A stretch of DNA of 64,000 bases from Epibacterium ulvae. Lineage in GTDB: Bacteria; Pseudomonadota; Alphaproteobacteria; Rhodobacterales; Rhodobacteraceae. The stretch spans positions 62,001 through 126,000 of the forward strand of contig NZ_FMWG01000011.1 in the NCBI RefSeq assembly GCF_900102795.1, read 5' to 3'. This document shows, piece by piece, positions 8,289 to 16,456 of this stretch. Both the position numbers and the translations under genes were made by a program. Under the pieces are notes generated by a model that saw only the letters and a program-made list of their open reading frames with translations, was not told the origin of the DNA and ran no database searches. Within the stretch, counting starts at the first letter, position 1. Every line of letters starts with the position of its first letter.

Positions 8289-8962
8289 CCGACTCAAACG
8301 ACAAGCCGCTTTCCAGCTCGCAACGTGCGGTACATGAACTGCGTCAAATGATCCTGACCGGTCAGTTGGCGGCAGGAACAGACCATCTGGAATCCGAACT
8401 TGCCGCCCACCTTGGCATGTCACGCACCCCCGTGCGCGAAGCGGCTTTGCTGTTGGAAAGCAAAGGCCTGTTGGAAATGCGCCCACGTAAGGGCGTCCGC
8501 ATTCTGCCGGTCTCACCGGATGATATGCGTGAAATCTACGATGTGTTGACCGAACTCGAAAGCCTTGCTGCACAGCGTGCCGCAGAAGCTGGATATGGCC
8601 CCAAGGACTTAACCCTGCTGACAGAGTCCTTGCACCGCATGGAACAGGCTTTGGAGAAGGACGATCTTGAAGCCTGGGCCGAGGGAGACGAGATGTTTCA
8701 TTCTGAACTGGTACGCTTGGGCGGCAACAAACGCCTGCAAGATATCGTCTCGATGATGATCGATCAGGTCCGGCGCGCCCGCAGCTCGACGCTGTTTATG
8801 CGCCCAAAACCCCTGAAATCAAACGAAGATCATCGCGTGGTGCTGCAAGCCATCCGCGATGGCGATGCCGATCTGGCCCGCAGTCGCCACCATCAACACC
8901 GGCAGCAAGCTAAGGACGTGATCATCAGCCTGCTGGAGAAACACCGCCTCCGCCAGCTTTAA
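8285..8962 (+). CDS. GntR family transcriptional regulator, FCD subfamily
   Basis: The 225-residue regulator has an N-terminal winged helix (about 12-75, with LAAHLGMSRTPVREA as the recognition region) and an all-helical FCD ligand domain containing DEMFHSEL and a later DHRVVLQAI segment that usually bind a metal and a carboxylate effector. It starts at GTG 8285 in a GTGA overlap with the preceding stop. As the last gene of the operon it probably controls the divergent tct/dehydrogenase promoter through the palindrome at 6071-6102 and responds to the imported acid or a derivative. Confidence 0.88.
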   Translation: MTDSNDKPLSSSQRAVHELRQMILTGQLAAGTDHLESELAAHLGMSRTPVREAALLLESKGLLEMRPRKGVRILPVSPDDMREIYDVLTELESLAAQRAAEAGYGPKDLTLLTESLHRMEQALEKDDLEAWAEGDEMFHSELVRLGGNKRLQDIVSMMIDQVRRARSSTLFMRPKPLKSNEDHRVVLQAIRDGDADLARSRHHQHRQQAKDVIISLLEKHRLRQL

Positions 8963-10140
8963 ACTGCGCCACAAAGCCCAGCATGATTGACAAGGCGCAC
9001 AATCGCTTGCTCCATTTCTTCATCAGAAATAGTCAGGGCCACCCGCACCCAGTTTTGCAAGGCCGCCCCAAAAGAGGCCCCGGGCATGACCGCAACACCA
9101 CCACGCTCCAACAGATCAAAGGCATAGGCGGTGCCATCTAAACCCGTCGCAGACACATCAATCAATGCGAACATGCCCGCATCGGGGCGATGGACCCGTA
9201 AAGCCGTTTCCGCTTCTAATCGGTCGGCCAAACGGGTTGCACGTGCCGCAAAACGGCGTCGCATCCCTGGCGCAACAGAGGAACCGTCCCGAACAGCCAG
9301 CTCTGTCATATCGGCAATAAAGGGTTGGTTGCCAAACAACATGGTTTCCGCAACCGGCAACAGCGCCTGACAAAATGCCTCTGAGGCCACGCACCAGCCA
9401 CTGCGAAACCCCGGCGCCGCATGGGATTTTGAGATTGAGGATACGCCAATCACACGATCAGCCAGATCTACATTCTCAAGAGGGGATGCAAATTCACACC
9501 CTTCAAACACAAGATCCTCATAAACCTCATCGACAATGATCCATAAATCATGCTGACGCGCCAGTGCGCCGATTTCGGCAATGTCATCCCGTGTCAGCAC
9601 CGCTCCGGTCGGATTGTGCGGCGAGGTTAGCAAGATCGCCCGACTGCGTGATGTAAGGCGCGCTGCAATGTCAGAAGCCTGCATTCGAAAGCCAGCCTCA
9701 ACCCGCAATGGAACCGGCACCATTTCAGCTCCGCAACTGCGGATCACCCCTTCATATGTTGCATACATCGGATCCCCGACCAACACCTCATCTCCGGCCT
9801 CGGCCACACCAGCCATCACAACAAACAGCGCGGTCTGCGTTCCCGGAAAACAAATAAAATTATTGGGCGTAAAAGCACGCCCCCGACGGGCACTGTAACG
9901 GTCAGCCAAGGCGCGACATAAACTTGCCTCACCCCGACCATTCGAATACGCAGTTCGACCCGCGCGCATGGCGCGATCTGCGGCTTCGATCAAAGCATCA
10001 GGAACCGGGGCATCTGGTTCACCAATCGTCATCTGGATCACGTCCCGCCCCGACCGCACCATCGCACGGGCACTTGCATGGACCTCCCATTTTGCGCCGC
10101 CCAAACCCGCCAACCGCGTGGTGATAGATGCCGTTCTCAT
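8959..10140 (-). CDS. Pyridoxal phosphate-dependent aminotransferase, class I/II
   Basis: The 393-residue fold-type I aminotransferase has the expected PLP residues: Asn176 in PHNPTGA, Asp204 and Tyr207 in VDEVYEDL, the Schiff-base Lys238 in SISKSHAAPGFRSGW, and the carboxylate-binding Arg near 376 in NWVRVAL. It is closest in style to aspartate/aromatic or methionine aminotransferases of the AAT-I branch, but its amino donor cannot be assigned. The gene follows the TetR regulator by 11 bp on the same strand and converges with the GntR gene, overlapping it by four bases. Confidence 0.88.
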   Translation of the reverse strand: MRTASITTRLAGLGGAKWEVHASARAMVRSGRDVIQMTIGEPDAPVPDALIEAADRAMRAGRTAYSNGRGEASLCRALADRYSARRGRAFTPNNFICFPGTQTALFVVMAGVAEAGDEVLVGDPMYATYEGVIRSCGAEMVPVPLRVEAGFRMQASDIAARLTSRSRAILLTSPHNPTGAVLTRDDIAEIGALARQHDLWIIVDEVYEDLVFEGCEFASPLENVDLADRVIGVSSISKSHAAPGFRSGWCVASEAFCQALLPVAETMLFGNQPFIADMTELAVRDGSSVAPGMRRRFAARATRLADRLEAETALRVHRPDAGMFALIDVSATGLDGTAYAFDLLERGGVAVMPGASFGAALQNWVRVALTISDEEMEQAIVRLVNHAGLCGAV

Positions 10141-10151
10141 CCTGCTGACCT

Positions 10152-10805
10152 TTATTCTGCTGTTATCAAATCCAGACGCAGCACCGCGCCCACCGCCTCA
10201 AGCCCCAATTGGGGCAAATCTTCATTCTCAAACACCTCTGGCAACGCGCCCGCTTCCAGCCACAGCCCATCCAAAAGTGCATTTACGGCAAAGGTCAGGC
10301 GTTTAATTTGATCCGGCGTGGGATCTCGTCCAACATCCCGCAAAGCGGCCTCGATCAATAGCGCACAGCGCTTTTGAAACTCTGTATAAGCCTCAGCATG
10401 AATGCGCCGCATTTCAGGATCACGTTGCACCCGGCTCATAAAGCCTGCCCACAACGCAAGCGCCCCCGGATCCACCACCGGTGCTGTCAAAGACGCGATC
10501 ACCAAAGCCCGCAAACGAGCCCCTGCAGATCCAGTTTCATCCAACGCGTCTTTGGTAAAACTGTGCTCCGTCAACCCAGCCATATGATGTGCATAAGCAG
10601 CCGCAATCAGCTCTTCCTTTGAAGAGAAATAATGCCGGATCAAACCCTGCGTAACGTCCGCACGCGCGGCTATCGCCCGCACCGAGGCCGCCTCTATGCC
10701 ACGTTCTGAGATCAGCGCAAGCGTTGCCTCAATCAAAGCACGCCGCCGCACATCTGGCCCATCACGATGAAACGATTTGCGCAAATCCTGCACGCGAACA
10801 CTCAC
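10152..10805 (-). CDS. TetR family regulator, BetI-like
   Basis: The 217-residue protein has a TetR DNA-binding domain at about 22-68 (RRRALIEATLALISERGIEAASVRAIAARADVTQ ending in LIRHYFSSKEEL). The C-terminal domain (TAPVVDPGALALWAGFMSRVQRDPEMRRIHAEAY) resembles the BetI class that senses choline-type compounds. No choline or betaine genes are present, so the name BetI is not justified. It is upstream of the aminotransferase in an apparent two-gene operon and probably regulates it and itself. Confidence 0.85.
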   Translation of the reverse strand: MSVRVQDLRKSFHRDGPDVRRRALIEATLALISERGIEAASVRAIAARADVTQGLIRHYFSSKEELIAAAYAHHMAGLTEHSFTKDALDETGSAGARLRALVIASLTAPVVDPGALALWAGFMSRVQRDPEMRRIHAEAYTEFQKRCALLIEAALRDVGRDPTPDQIKRLTFAVNALLDGLWLEAGALPEVFENEDLPQLGLEAVGAVLRLDLITAE

Positions 10806-10863
10806 AGCTGTTATACGATTGAATAATTTCTACACTGACACAACAAACCTGTACACATGAAAA

Positions 10864-10892
10864 AGCACCTCCAATGCAAAAAGGGAGGTGCT
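10864..10892 (-). terminator. Intrinsic terminator after the GntR gene
   Basis: AGCACCTCC (10864-10872) and GGAGGTGCT (10884-10892) form a perfect 9-bp stem with an 11-base loop. Read on the minus strand it is followed at once by TTTTT, giving a textbook rho-independent terminator for the regulator gene ending at 10926. Confidence 0.8.
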
Positions 10893-10925
10893 GCGCAAAA
10901 ATAAGCCTATTTACAGGGTATGAGA

Positions 10926-11642
10926 TTATTCAAAATAATCGCGATGGGCTGTGACCAGATTAGACAACATGGTCAGAACCTCACGCAGATGCGCCGCCAT
11001 CAGCTCTTCTGCAGCCGCGCTGTCGCGCGCCGAAATTGCATCAAAAATAGCCTGATGCGCAGAAAACAGATGCGTCATATGCATCTCTTCGTTCAGCGCC
11101 AAAACCCGCAGACGATCCAAAGCAGCTTTCTCACGCACCAGCAAGGTTTCCGCGCGCTCAAATCCGGTGCCTTGCGCCAAAAGCGCATGAAATCGATCAT
11201 CCAAAGCCTGAAACGCACGCCGTCCGCCAATTTCTTCGCGCACCTGCACAACACGCGCCTGCGCCGACAGGTTCTGACGCAACTGCATGCGGATCTCGTC
11301 CGAGAGGCCTACAGTGCACAACCATCTGACATTGGCCAGTTCAAGCGCTTCGCGAATAAACTGCGCCGCTTTCATGCGGTCTGGAGAAAGTTTCGAAACA
11401 AAATTCCCACGACTGGGGCGTGTGACAACCAACCCCTCTTCACGCAACCGGGTGAAGGCTTCCCGAACCGGCGTTCTGCTGGCCCCACAACGCGCACCCA
11501 ATTCTGCCTCAGAGATCAAGCAACCCGGCTCCAGATCCATTCGCAAGATGGCAACTTTGACCGCATCAAAAATCTGATCCGCCGCAGGGCGGGCAAAATC
11601 AAGCTCAGGAAAGGTGAGCTTGTCCAGACAACTCTCAGGCAT
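10926..11642 (-). CDS. GntR family regulator (FCD subfamily), probable hexuronate operon repressor
   Basis: The 238-residue protein has a winged helix (about 20-85, containing AELGARCGASRTPVREAFTRL) and a C-terminal FCD effector domain ending in HLREVLTMLSNLV. The frame stays open further upstream, but ATG 11642 has GGAG five bases before it, and the upstream part would read through the operators at 11670-11736. It is divergent from the sugar ABC transporter/uxuA operon. UxuR/ExuR-type GntR proteins that respond to hexuronates are the natural comparison. Repression through the paired ACCGGTATAC sites is inferred. Confidence 0.88.
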   Translation of the reverse strand: MPESCLDKLTFPELDFARPAADQIFDAVKVAILRMDLEPGCLISEAELGARCGASRTPVREAFTRLREEGLVVTRPSRGNFVSKLSPDRMKAAQFIREALELANVRWLCTVGLSDEIRMQLRQNLSAQARVVQVREEIGGRRAFQALDDRFHALLAQGTGFERAETLLVREKAALDRLRVLALNEEMHMTHLFSAHQAIFDAISARDSAAAEELMAAHLREVLTMLSNLVTAHRDYFE

Positions 11643-11669
11643 GGGGGCTCCGTTCAAGAAAATCAGCAT

Positions 11670-11683
11670 ACCGGTATACTGGT
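11670..11683. promoter_or_regulatory. GntR operator copy 1 (one mismatch)
   Basis: ACCGGTATACTGGT is a 14-bp palindrome with one mismatch, centred at 11676.5, 28 bp upstream of the GntR start. It shares its core with the perfect copy centred 53 bp away. Confidence 0.7.
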
Positions 11684-11722
11684 TCTTGTCAGCCGATATG
11701 CGCCATGCTACGCAAACTGTCA

Positions 11723-11736
11723 ACCGGTATACCGGT
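11723..11736. promoter_or_regulatory. GntR operator copy 2 (perfect palindrome)
   Basis: ACCGGTATACCGGT is a perfect 14-bp palindrome centred at 11729.5. Its centre lies 53 bp, about five helical turns, from copy 1, so dimers on both sites would lie on the same DNA face. The rest of 11737-11972 holds the rightward promoter and a GGGAGG ribosome site before 11973. Confidence 0.75.
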
Positions 11737-11972
11737 CGCAGATTCTTTGGGGCAAAAGGAAGATGACTTTTGGAATGAAGCCCCCCGAACCGATCTGAAC
11801 AAAAGGACATATAGGCCCGGCGCGGTATAAAATATTGGATAGAATTGCCTGCTTCTGCGCGCGGCCCAGAAAAATTGATACACCTTTGCAACACCGCAAA
11901 GAGACGTCATGATAAGTAAGCAGCGCTTCCCCGGGGAGGGGGGAGATCGCGAATAATAACGGGAGGAACACC

Positions 11973-13247
11973 ATGAAATCATCTCTGTTGAAAACATCCG
12001 CACTGGCGACAGTATTTGGCCTTGGCGCGACAGCAGCCTTTGCCGCGGATGAAGTACGCTTTATGTGCTACTCAGATGGCAATGAATGCGAAGTCTATGA
12101 AGACGTGCTGAGCCGTTTTGAGGCAGACAACCCCGAAATAGACGTGATCGTCGATGTCGTTCCCTATCAGGCGATTTTGGAAAACCTACCAGTTCAGCTG
12201 GCTGCAGGCACGGGCCCTGATATTGCCAAAGTCACGGATCTGGGTGGACTGAACCAGTATTATCTGGACCTCGCCCCCCATGTGGATCGTGGGTATTGGG
12301 AAAGCGCCTTTGGCGACACTTTGAACTGGTATCGTGGTGCCGCGGGAGGTGATGGCATCTACGGTATGCACAGCCAACTGACCATCACCGGTGGCTTTGT
12401 AAATGCCACCCTGTTTGAACAGGCCGGTGTTGCCCTTCCCGCGTCGGATGCAAGCTGGTCAGACTGGGCCGCGGCTGCAACCAAAGTTGCCAAAGCAACC
12501 GGCACAGACTTCCCGATGGCGATCGACCGCTCTGGCCATCGCGTCGCCGGCCCAGCGATCTCATATGGTGCGAAACTGTTTGACGATGCGGGCGATGCAA
12601 TTCTGGTTGATGATGGCTTCACGGCCTTCACCCAGCAGTTTGTAGACTGGCATAATGATGGCACCATCGCCCGCGATGTCTGGGCCGGTCAGGGGGGCGC
12701 GACCTATCAGGACGCAGCACAGGAATTCATCAACGGCGAACTGGTCTTCTACTACTCCGGCTCATGGCAAGTCGGTCGTATGGACAAAAACGTTGGCGAT
12801 TTCTTTGATTGGAAAGTTGTCGGCTCTCCCTGTGGTCCATCCGGCGCATGTTCCGGCATGCCCGGTGGTGCAGGTATCGTTGGGTTTGAACAAACCAAAC
12901 ATCCAAAAGCCGTTGCAGCTGTGATCGATTATCTTGCACAAGAAGACGTCTACGCCGAAGTCACGGCACGCACGCGCAACCTGCCTGCACACTCTGCTGT
13001 GGCCACCAAAGGGGTTGAATTCCAAGATGCCTCTCCTGCCGCTGCGGATGCGCTTTCTGCCTTTGCCGCTGATCTGTCTGACGTCTCTCCAATTGCCTTT
13101 GCCTATCAGGGCTATGCAGGCAACCGCGCAATGTATGGCATCACCGTTGAACGCTTGAGCCAGGCAATTGTCGGCGAACTCAGTGTTGCTGAAGCGATGG
13201 AACGCGCTTCTTCAGACCTGAAAGCGGCGCTTGAAGAAACCAAGTAA
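11973..13247 (+). CDS. Sugar ABC transporter, extracellular substrate-binding protein (family 1)
   Basis: The 424-residue secreted protein has a signal peptide cleaved around AFA at 22-24. Family-1 solute-binding features follow: VRFMCYSDGNECEVYEDVLSRFEADNPEIDV, a hinge region with GGLNQYYLDLAPHVD, and INGELVFYYSGSWQVGRM. It has four cysteines likely to form disulphides. It heads an operon with two permeases, an ATPase and uxuA, so its ligand is probably a hexuronate or hexuronate oligomer. A strong stem-loop follows its stop codon. The assignment to uronates comes from context, not from ligand residues. Confidence 0.9.
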   Translation: MKSSLLKTSALATVFGLGATAAFAADEVRFMCYSDGNECEVYEDVLSRFEADNPEIDVIVDVVPYQAILENLPVQLAAGTGPDIAKVTDLGGLNQYYLDLAPHVDRGYWESAFGDTLNWYRGAAGGDGIYGMHSQLTITGGFVNATLFEQAGVALPASDASWSDWAAAATKVAKATGTDFPMAIDRSGHRVAGPAISYGAKLFDDAGDAILVDDGFTAFTQQFVDWHNDGTIARDVWAGQGGATYQDAAQEFINGELVFYYSGSWQVGRMDKNVGDFFDWKVVGSPCGPSGACSGMPGGAGIVGFEQTKHPKAVAAVIDYLAQEDVYAEVTARTRNLPAHSAVATKGVEFQDASPAAADALSAFAADLSDVSPIAFAYQGYAGNRAMYGITVERLSQAIVGELSVAEAMERASSDLKAALEETK

Positions 13248-13268
13248 GACAGCGGTCTTATGATCTGA

Positions 13269-13295
13269 CCCCGCACGTGATTTTTGCGTGCGGGG
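13269..13295 (+). terminator. Stem-loop between binding-protein and permease genes
   Basis: CCCCGCACG (13269-13277) and CGTGCGGGG (13287-13295) form a perfect 9-bp stem with a 9-base loop, followed by TATTTTG. It looks like a partial terminator that lowers permease expression relative to the binding protein. Confidence 0.65.
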
Positions 13296-13317
13296 TATTT
13301 TGCGACGGGACGGCCTG

Positions 13318-14286
13318 ATGCTTCAGATACTCACACCGCTGATGCGGATTATTGAAATCCCTATGCTTGCCCTGCAGCGCAGGCTGGGGGTGAACAAGCT
13401 GGCTTGGGTCTTTCTCATGCCCAACCTTGTTTTGTTTGGTTTATTTGCCTTTCTTCCTGTGTTGTTAAACGTGGCCTATTCGATGACTGGCGGCGACAAT
13501 GTTCTGCTGGGAGATCGCCCTTATGTGGGCGGGCGCAATTTTGGCCTTTTGGCGGAATGTGATAATTTTCTTGATCCCAATTCCTGCCGCGAAGACAAGT
13601 TCTGGCGCGCGATCTGGAATACCTCCTGGTTTGTCACCCTGCAGGTTGGGATCATGGTTGGCTTTTCCCTTCTGACCGCCATCATCCTAAACCGCGACAT
13701 CCGCGCGCGTGGGTTTTTCCGCTCGGTCTTCTTTTTTCCCGTGCTATTATCCCCTGTCGTTGTGGCTTTGATCTGGAAATGGATCCTGCAGCGCCACGGT
13801 GTGTTAAACGCCTTTCTCGATTGGACCGGCATTGGCGGCTATAACTGGTTGGTGGATGCACAATGGGCCTTTGCATGGTCTGTGTTCATTTCGGTCTGGG
13901 CACATATGGGGTTTTATACGCTCATCCTGCTGGCAGGCCTTCAGGCGATACCACGTGATGTATATGAGGCCGCGCTGATGGATCGCGCCAGCCCCTGGCG
14001 AACCTTCCGCCGCATCACCCTGCCCCTGTTGTCCCCCACCCTTTTGGTGGTGCTGGTCCTCTCTCTGATCAAAGGCGTGCAAACCTTTGACGAAGTCTAC
14101 GCCTTCACCGGCGGTGGCCCCGGTACAGCAACCACATTCATCATCCAATATATCTACGAGGAAGGCTTTGCCGGCGCACCACGCCTATTTGGCCTGGCCG
14201 CTGCTGCATCCCTGGTCGTTGCAGGTGTTCTGGTTCTGCTGACCCTTGTACAACTCTGGGCAAATCGGAAAAACGTCGATGCGTAA
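13318..14286 (+). CDS. Sugar ABC transporter permease, MalF-like
   Basis: Inner-membrane permease of the binding-protein-dependent family with about six helices. It has the EAA cytoplasmic loop (YEAALMDRASPWRTFRRITLPLLSPT), which contacts the ATPase. The ATG at 13318 was chosen over the GTG near 13288 because the latter lies inside the stem-loop after the binding-protein gene. The region between helices 1 and 2 has a short periplasmic insert with two cysteines (AECDNFLDPNSCRED). It overlaps the second permease gene by eight bases. Confidence 0.9.
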   Translation: MLQILTPLMRIIEIPMLALQRRLGVNKLAWVFLMPNLVLFGLFAFLPVLLNVAYSMTGGDNVLLGDRPYVGGRNFGLLAECDNFLDPNSCREDKFWRAIWNTSWFVTLQVGIMVGFSLLTAIILNRDIRARGFFRSVFFFPVLLSPVVVALIWKWILQRHGVLNAFLDWTGIGGYNWLVDAQWAFAWSVFISVWAHMGFYTLILLAGLQAIPRDVYEAALMDRASPWRTFRRITLPLLSPTLLVVLVLSLIKGVQTFDEVYAFTGGGPGTATTFIIQYIYEEGFAGAPRLFGLAAAASLVVAGVLVLLTLVQLWANRKNVDA

Positions 14287-15331
14287 TCTCTGGACCATGC
14301 TCACCGCGACCCGCGGCAAAACCCGCCTGCACTGGACCGACTGGGTCTCATACGGCTATCTGATCATGGGCATCTTTTTGATGTTCGGCCCGGTTTTGTG
14401 GCTGGTTCTGTCCAGCTTCAAAACCGAAGCCGCGCTGGAACGTTTCCCGCCAACCCTGCTGCCCTATACCCAACAAACGGTTGCGGTCGAAGGCTATGAT
14501 GATCCCTTGCCCTTGTTCAAAATGACAGCCGGCGAATACGAAGGACGCACACTGGCGCAACTGCGCCGCGTCGGCCTTCAGGCTCAGATGATTGATCCCG
14601 CCAAACCAGACGAACGCCTGCGCGTCAGCATCAATGATCGCGAACCGCTAGAAGAGATTTATCTGGCCACCGAAAACTATACCTCGCTGTTTGAACGGTT
14701 CAACTTTCTACGCTTCTTCTGGAACTCCACCTTTATCACCGTCACCGCGACAGCGTTGATGCTATTGGTGAATTCTATGGCAGCCTTTGCCCTGTCAAAA
14801 TACGAGTTCCGGGGCCGCACGGCGGTGTTACTAATCGTCATCGGCACGCTCATGATCCCGCAAACCGTGGTTCTGGTACCCTTGTTCTTGGTTGTGACTG
14901 AACTTGGCATGTTCAATTCACTCTGGGGTGTGATCATTCCAGGGGCCGCCACGCCCACCGGCGTGTTCTTGTTGCGTCAGTATATGATCACCATCCCGGA
15001 TGAGATCTTAGACGCTGCACGAATGGACCGCGCCTCAGAATGGAAGATCTTCTGGCGCATCATCGTGCCCCTGTCAGCCCCAGCCATCGCTGTGCTTGCG
15101 ATCCTTGCGATTATGTGGCGCTGGAATGATTTCCTGTGGCCGTTGATTGTACTGACCCGGTCAGAGAATTTCACACTGCAGCTGGCGCTGAACTCATTCC
15201 AGGGTGAATTGCAAACGGATTGGTCCAGCCTTCTGGCCATGACCGTCCTAACCCTGCTGCCCATCGCAACCGTGTTCATGTTCTTGCAGAAATACATCGC
15301 AACCGGCATCGCCTCTACCGGCGGCAAATAA
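14279..15331 (+). CDS. Sugar ABC transporter permease, MalG-like, with enlarged periplasmic loop
   Basis: This 350-residue permease (start ATG 14279, in an 8-base overlap with the first permease gene) has helix 1 at about 23-45 and five further helices after residue 145. The EAA loop reads DAARMDRASEWKIFWRIIVPLSAPA. Between helices 1 and 2 is an unusually long hydrophilic stretch of about 100 residues (46-145) predicted to be periplasmic. Most carbohydrate permeases of this class are about 280 residues, so the insert accounts for the extra length. It may contact the binding protein. Confidence 0.9.
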   Translation: MRNLWTMLTATRGKTRLHWTDWVSYGYLIMGIFLMFGPVLWLVLSSFKTEAALERFPPTLLPYTQQTVAVEGYDDPLPLFKMTAGEYEGRTLAQLRRVGLQAQMIDPAKPDERLRVSINDREPLEEIYLATENYTSLFERFNFLRFFWNSTFITVTATALMLLVNSMAAFALSKYEFRGRTAVLLIVIGTLMIPQTVVLVPLFLVVTELGMFNSLWGVIIPGAATPTGVFLLRQYMITIPDEILDAARMDRASEWKIFWRIIVPLSAPAIAVLAILAIMWRWNDFLWPLIVLTRSENFTLQLALNSFQGELQTDWSSLLAMTVLTLLPIATVFMFLQKYIATGIASTGGK

Positions 15332-15361
15332 GCCGAAGCCTGCGATAAGGAGACTAATCAA

Positions 15362-16444
15362 ATGGCGCGTATTCAACTGAAAAACGTCAAAAAATCTTAC
15401 GGGCCCGTGGATGTGATCAAGGGCATTGATCTTGATATCCAGCACGGCGAATTTTGTGTCTTCGTTGGCCCCTCAGGTTGCGGAAAATCTACACTTTTGC
15501 GGATGATTTCAGGCCTTGAAGGCATCACGGACGGCGATATCATCATCGGAGATGACGTGGTCAATGATGTGCCCGCTGCGGAACGCGAACTTGCAATGGT
15601 GTTCCAGTCATATGCGCTTTATCCGCATATGACCGTGCGCCAGAATCTCACCTTTGGGCTGGAAAACATCAACACGCCCAAAGCCGAGATCGATAAAAAG
15701 GTGGCTGAGGTCGCAAAGATGCTGCAAATTGATCAGCTCTTGAACCGCCGCCCAAAAGATCTGTCTGGTGGCCAGCGCCAACGTGTTGCCATCGGTCGCG
15801 CCGTGGTGCGCGAACCGCGTGTGTTCCTGTTTGATGAACCCCTGTCAAATCTGGATGCAGAATTGCGCGTCGACATGCGCGGCGAGATTGCAGACCTGCA
15901 TCAGCGCCTAGGTAACACCATGATCTATGTGACCCATGATCAAGTAGAGGCCATGACCATGGCCGATAAAATCGCCGTCCTGCGCGCCGGTGAAGTCGAA
16001 CAGTTTGGCGCACCGCTGGATCTTTATAATTACCCTTGCAATAAATTTGTTGCCGGTTTCATTGGCTCTCCCAAAATGAATTTTCTGGAAGGGCGTATTG
16101 ATGATCAAAACCGCAATCAGCTGAACCTTGATACGGGTGAAGCCATCACCCTGCCCGAAGGCAAATTCAGCCAACAGGCAAGCGCCGCTGTCACCCTCGG
16201 CATTCGCCCCGCGCATCTGGTTCTCGCAGATCAGGGCATCGCTGTGTCGGTTCAGGGCGTTGAACAGCTTGGTGGTGAGGCTTACGTTTTTGGAACCCTG
16301 AAAAACGGCCAGAAAATCACGCTGCACAGCCCCGGTCAAACGGCTATTGCCCGCGGTGACACACTTTTTGTGCGCGCTCCACTGGACAACATACACCTGT
16401 TTGACAGCGAAACCACGCGTTCGCTTCTGACGCGCACTGAATAA
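15362..16444 (+). CDS. Sugar ABC transporter ATP-binding protein, MalK/UgpC type
   Basis: The 360-residue ATPase has Walker A GPSGCGKST (about 38-46), the Q-loop in MVFQSYALYPHMTV, signature LSGGQRQR, Walker B VFLFDEPLSNLDA and the switch His in VTHDQVEAMTMAD. A C-terminal MOP/TOBE-like regulatory domain follows from about residue 235. It energises the importer made with the two upstream permeases and lies 30 bp after the second one. The gene is followed within 12 bp by uxuA. Confidence 0.93.
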   Translation: MARIQLKNVKKSYGPVDVIKGIDLDIQHGEFCVFVGPSGCGKSTLLRMISGLEGITDGDIIIGDDVVNDVPAAERELAMVFQSYALYPHMTVRQNLTFGLENINTPKAEIDKKVAEVAKMLQIDQLLNRRPKDLSGGQRQRVAIGRAVVREPRVFLFDEPLSNLDAELRVDMRGEIADLHQRLGNTMIYVTHDQVEAMTMADKIAVLRAGEVEQFGAPLDLYNYPCNKFVAGFIGSPKMNFLEGRIDDQNRNQLNLDTGEAITLPEGKFSQQASAAVTLGIRPAHLVLADQGIAVSVQGVEQLGGEAYVFGTLKNGQKITLHSPGQTAIARGDTLFVRAPLDNIHLFDSETTRSLLTRTE

Positions 16445-16456
16445 CCGGAGGCTCCA

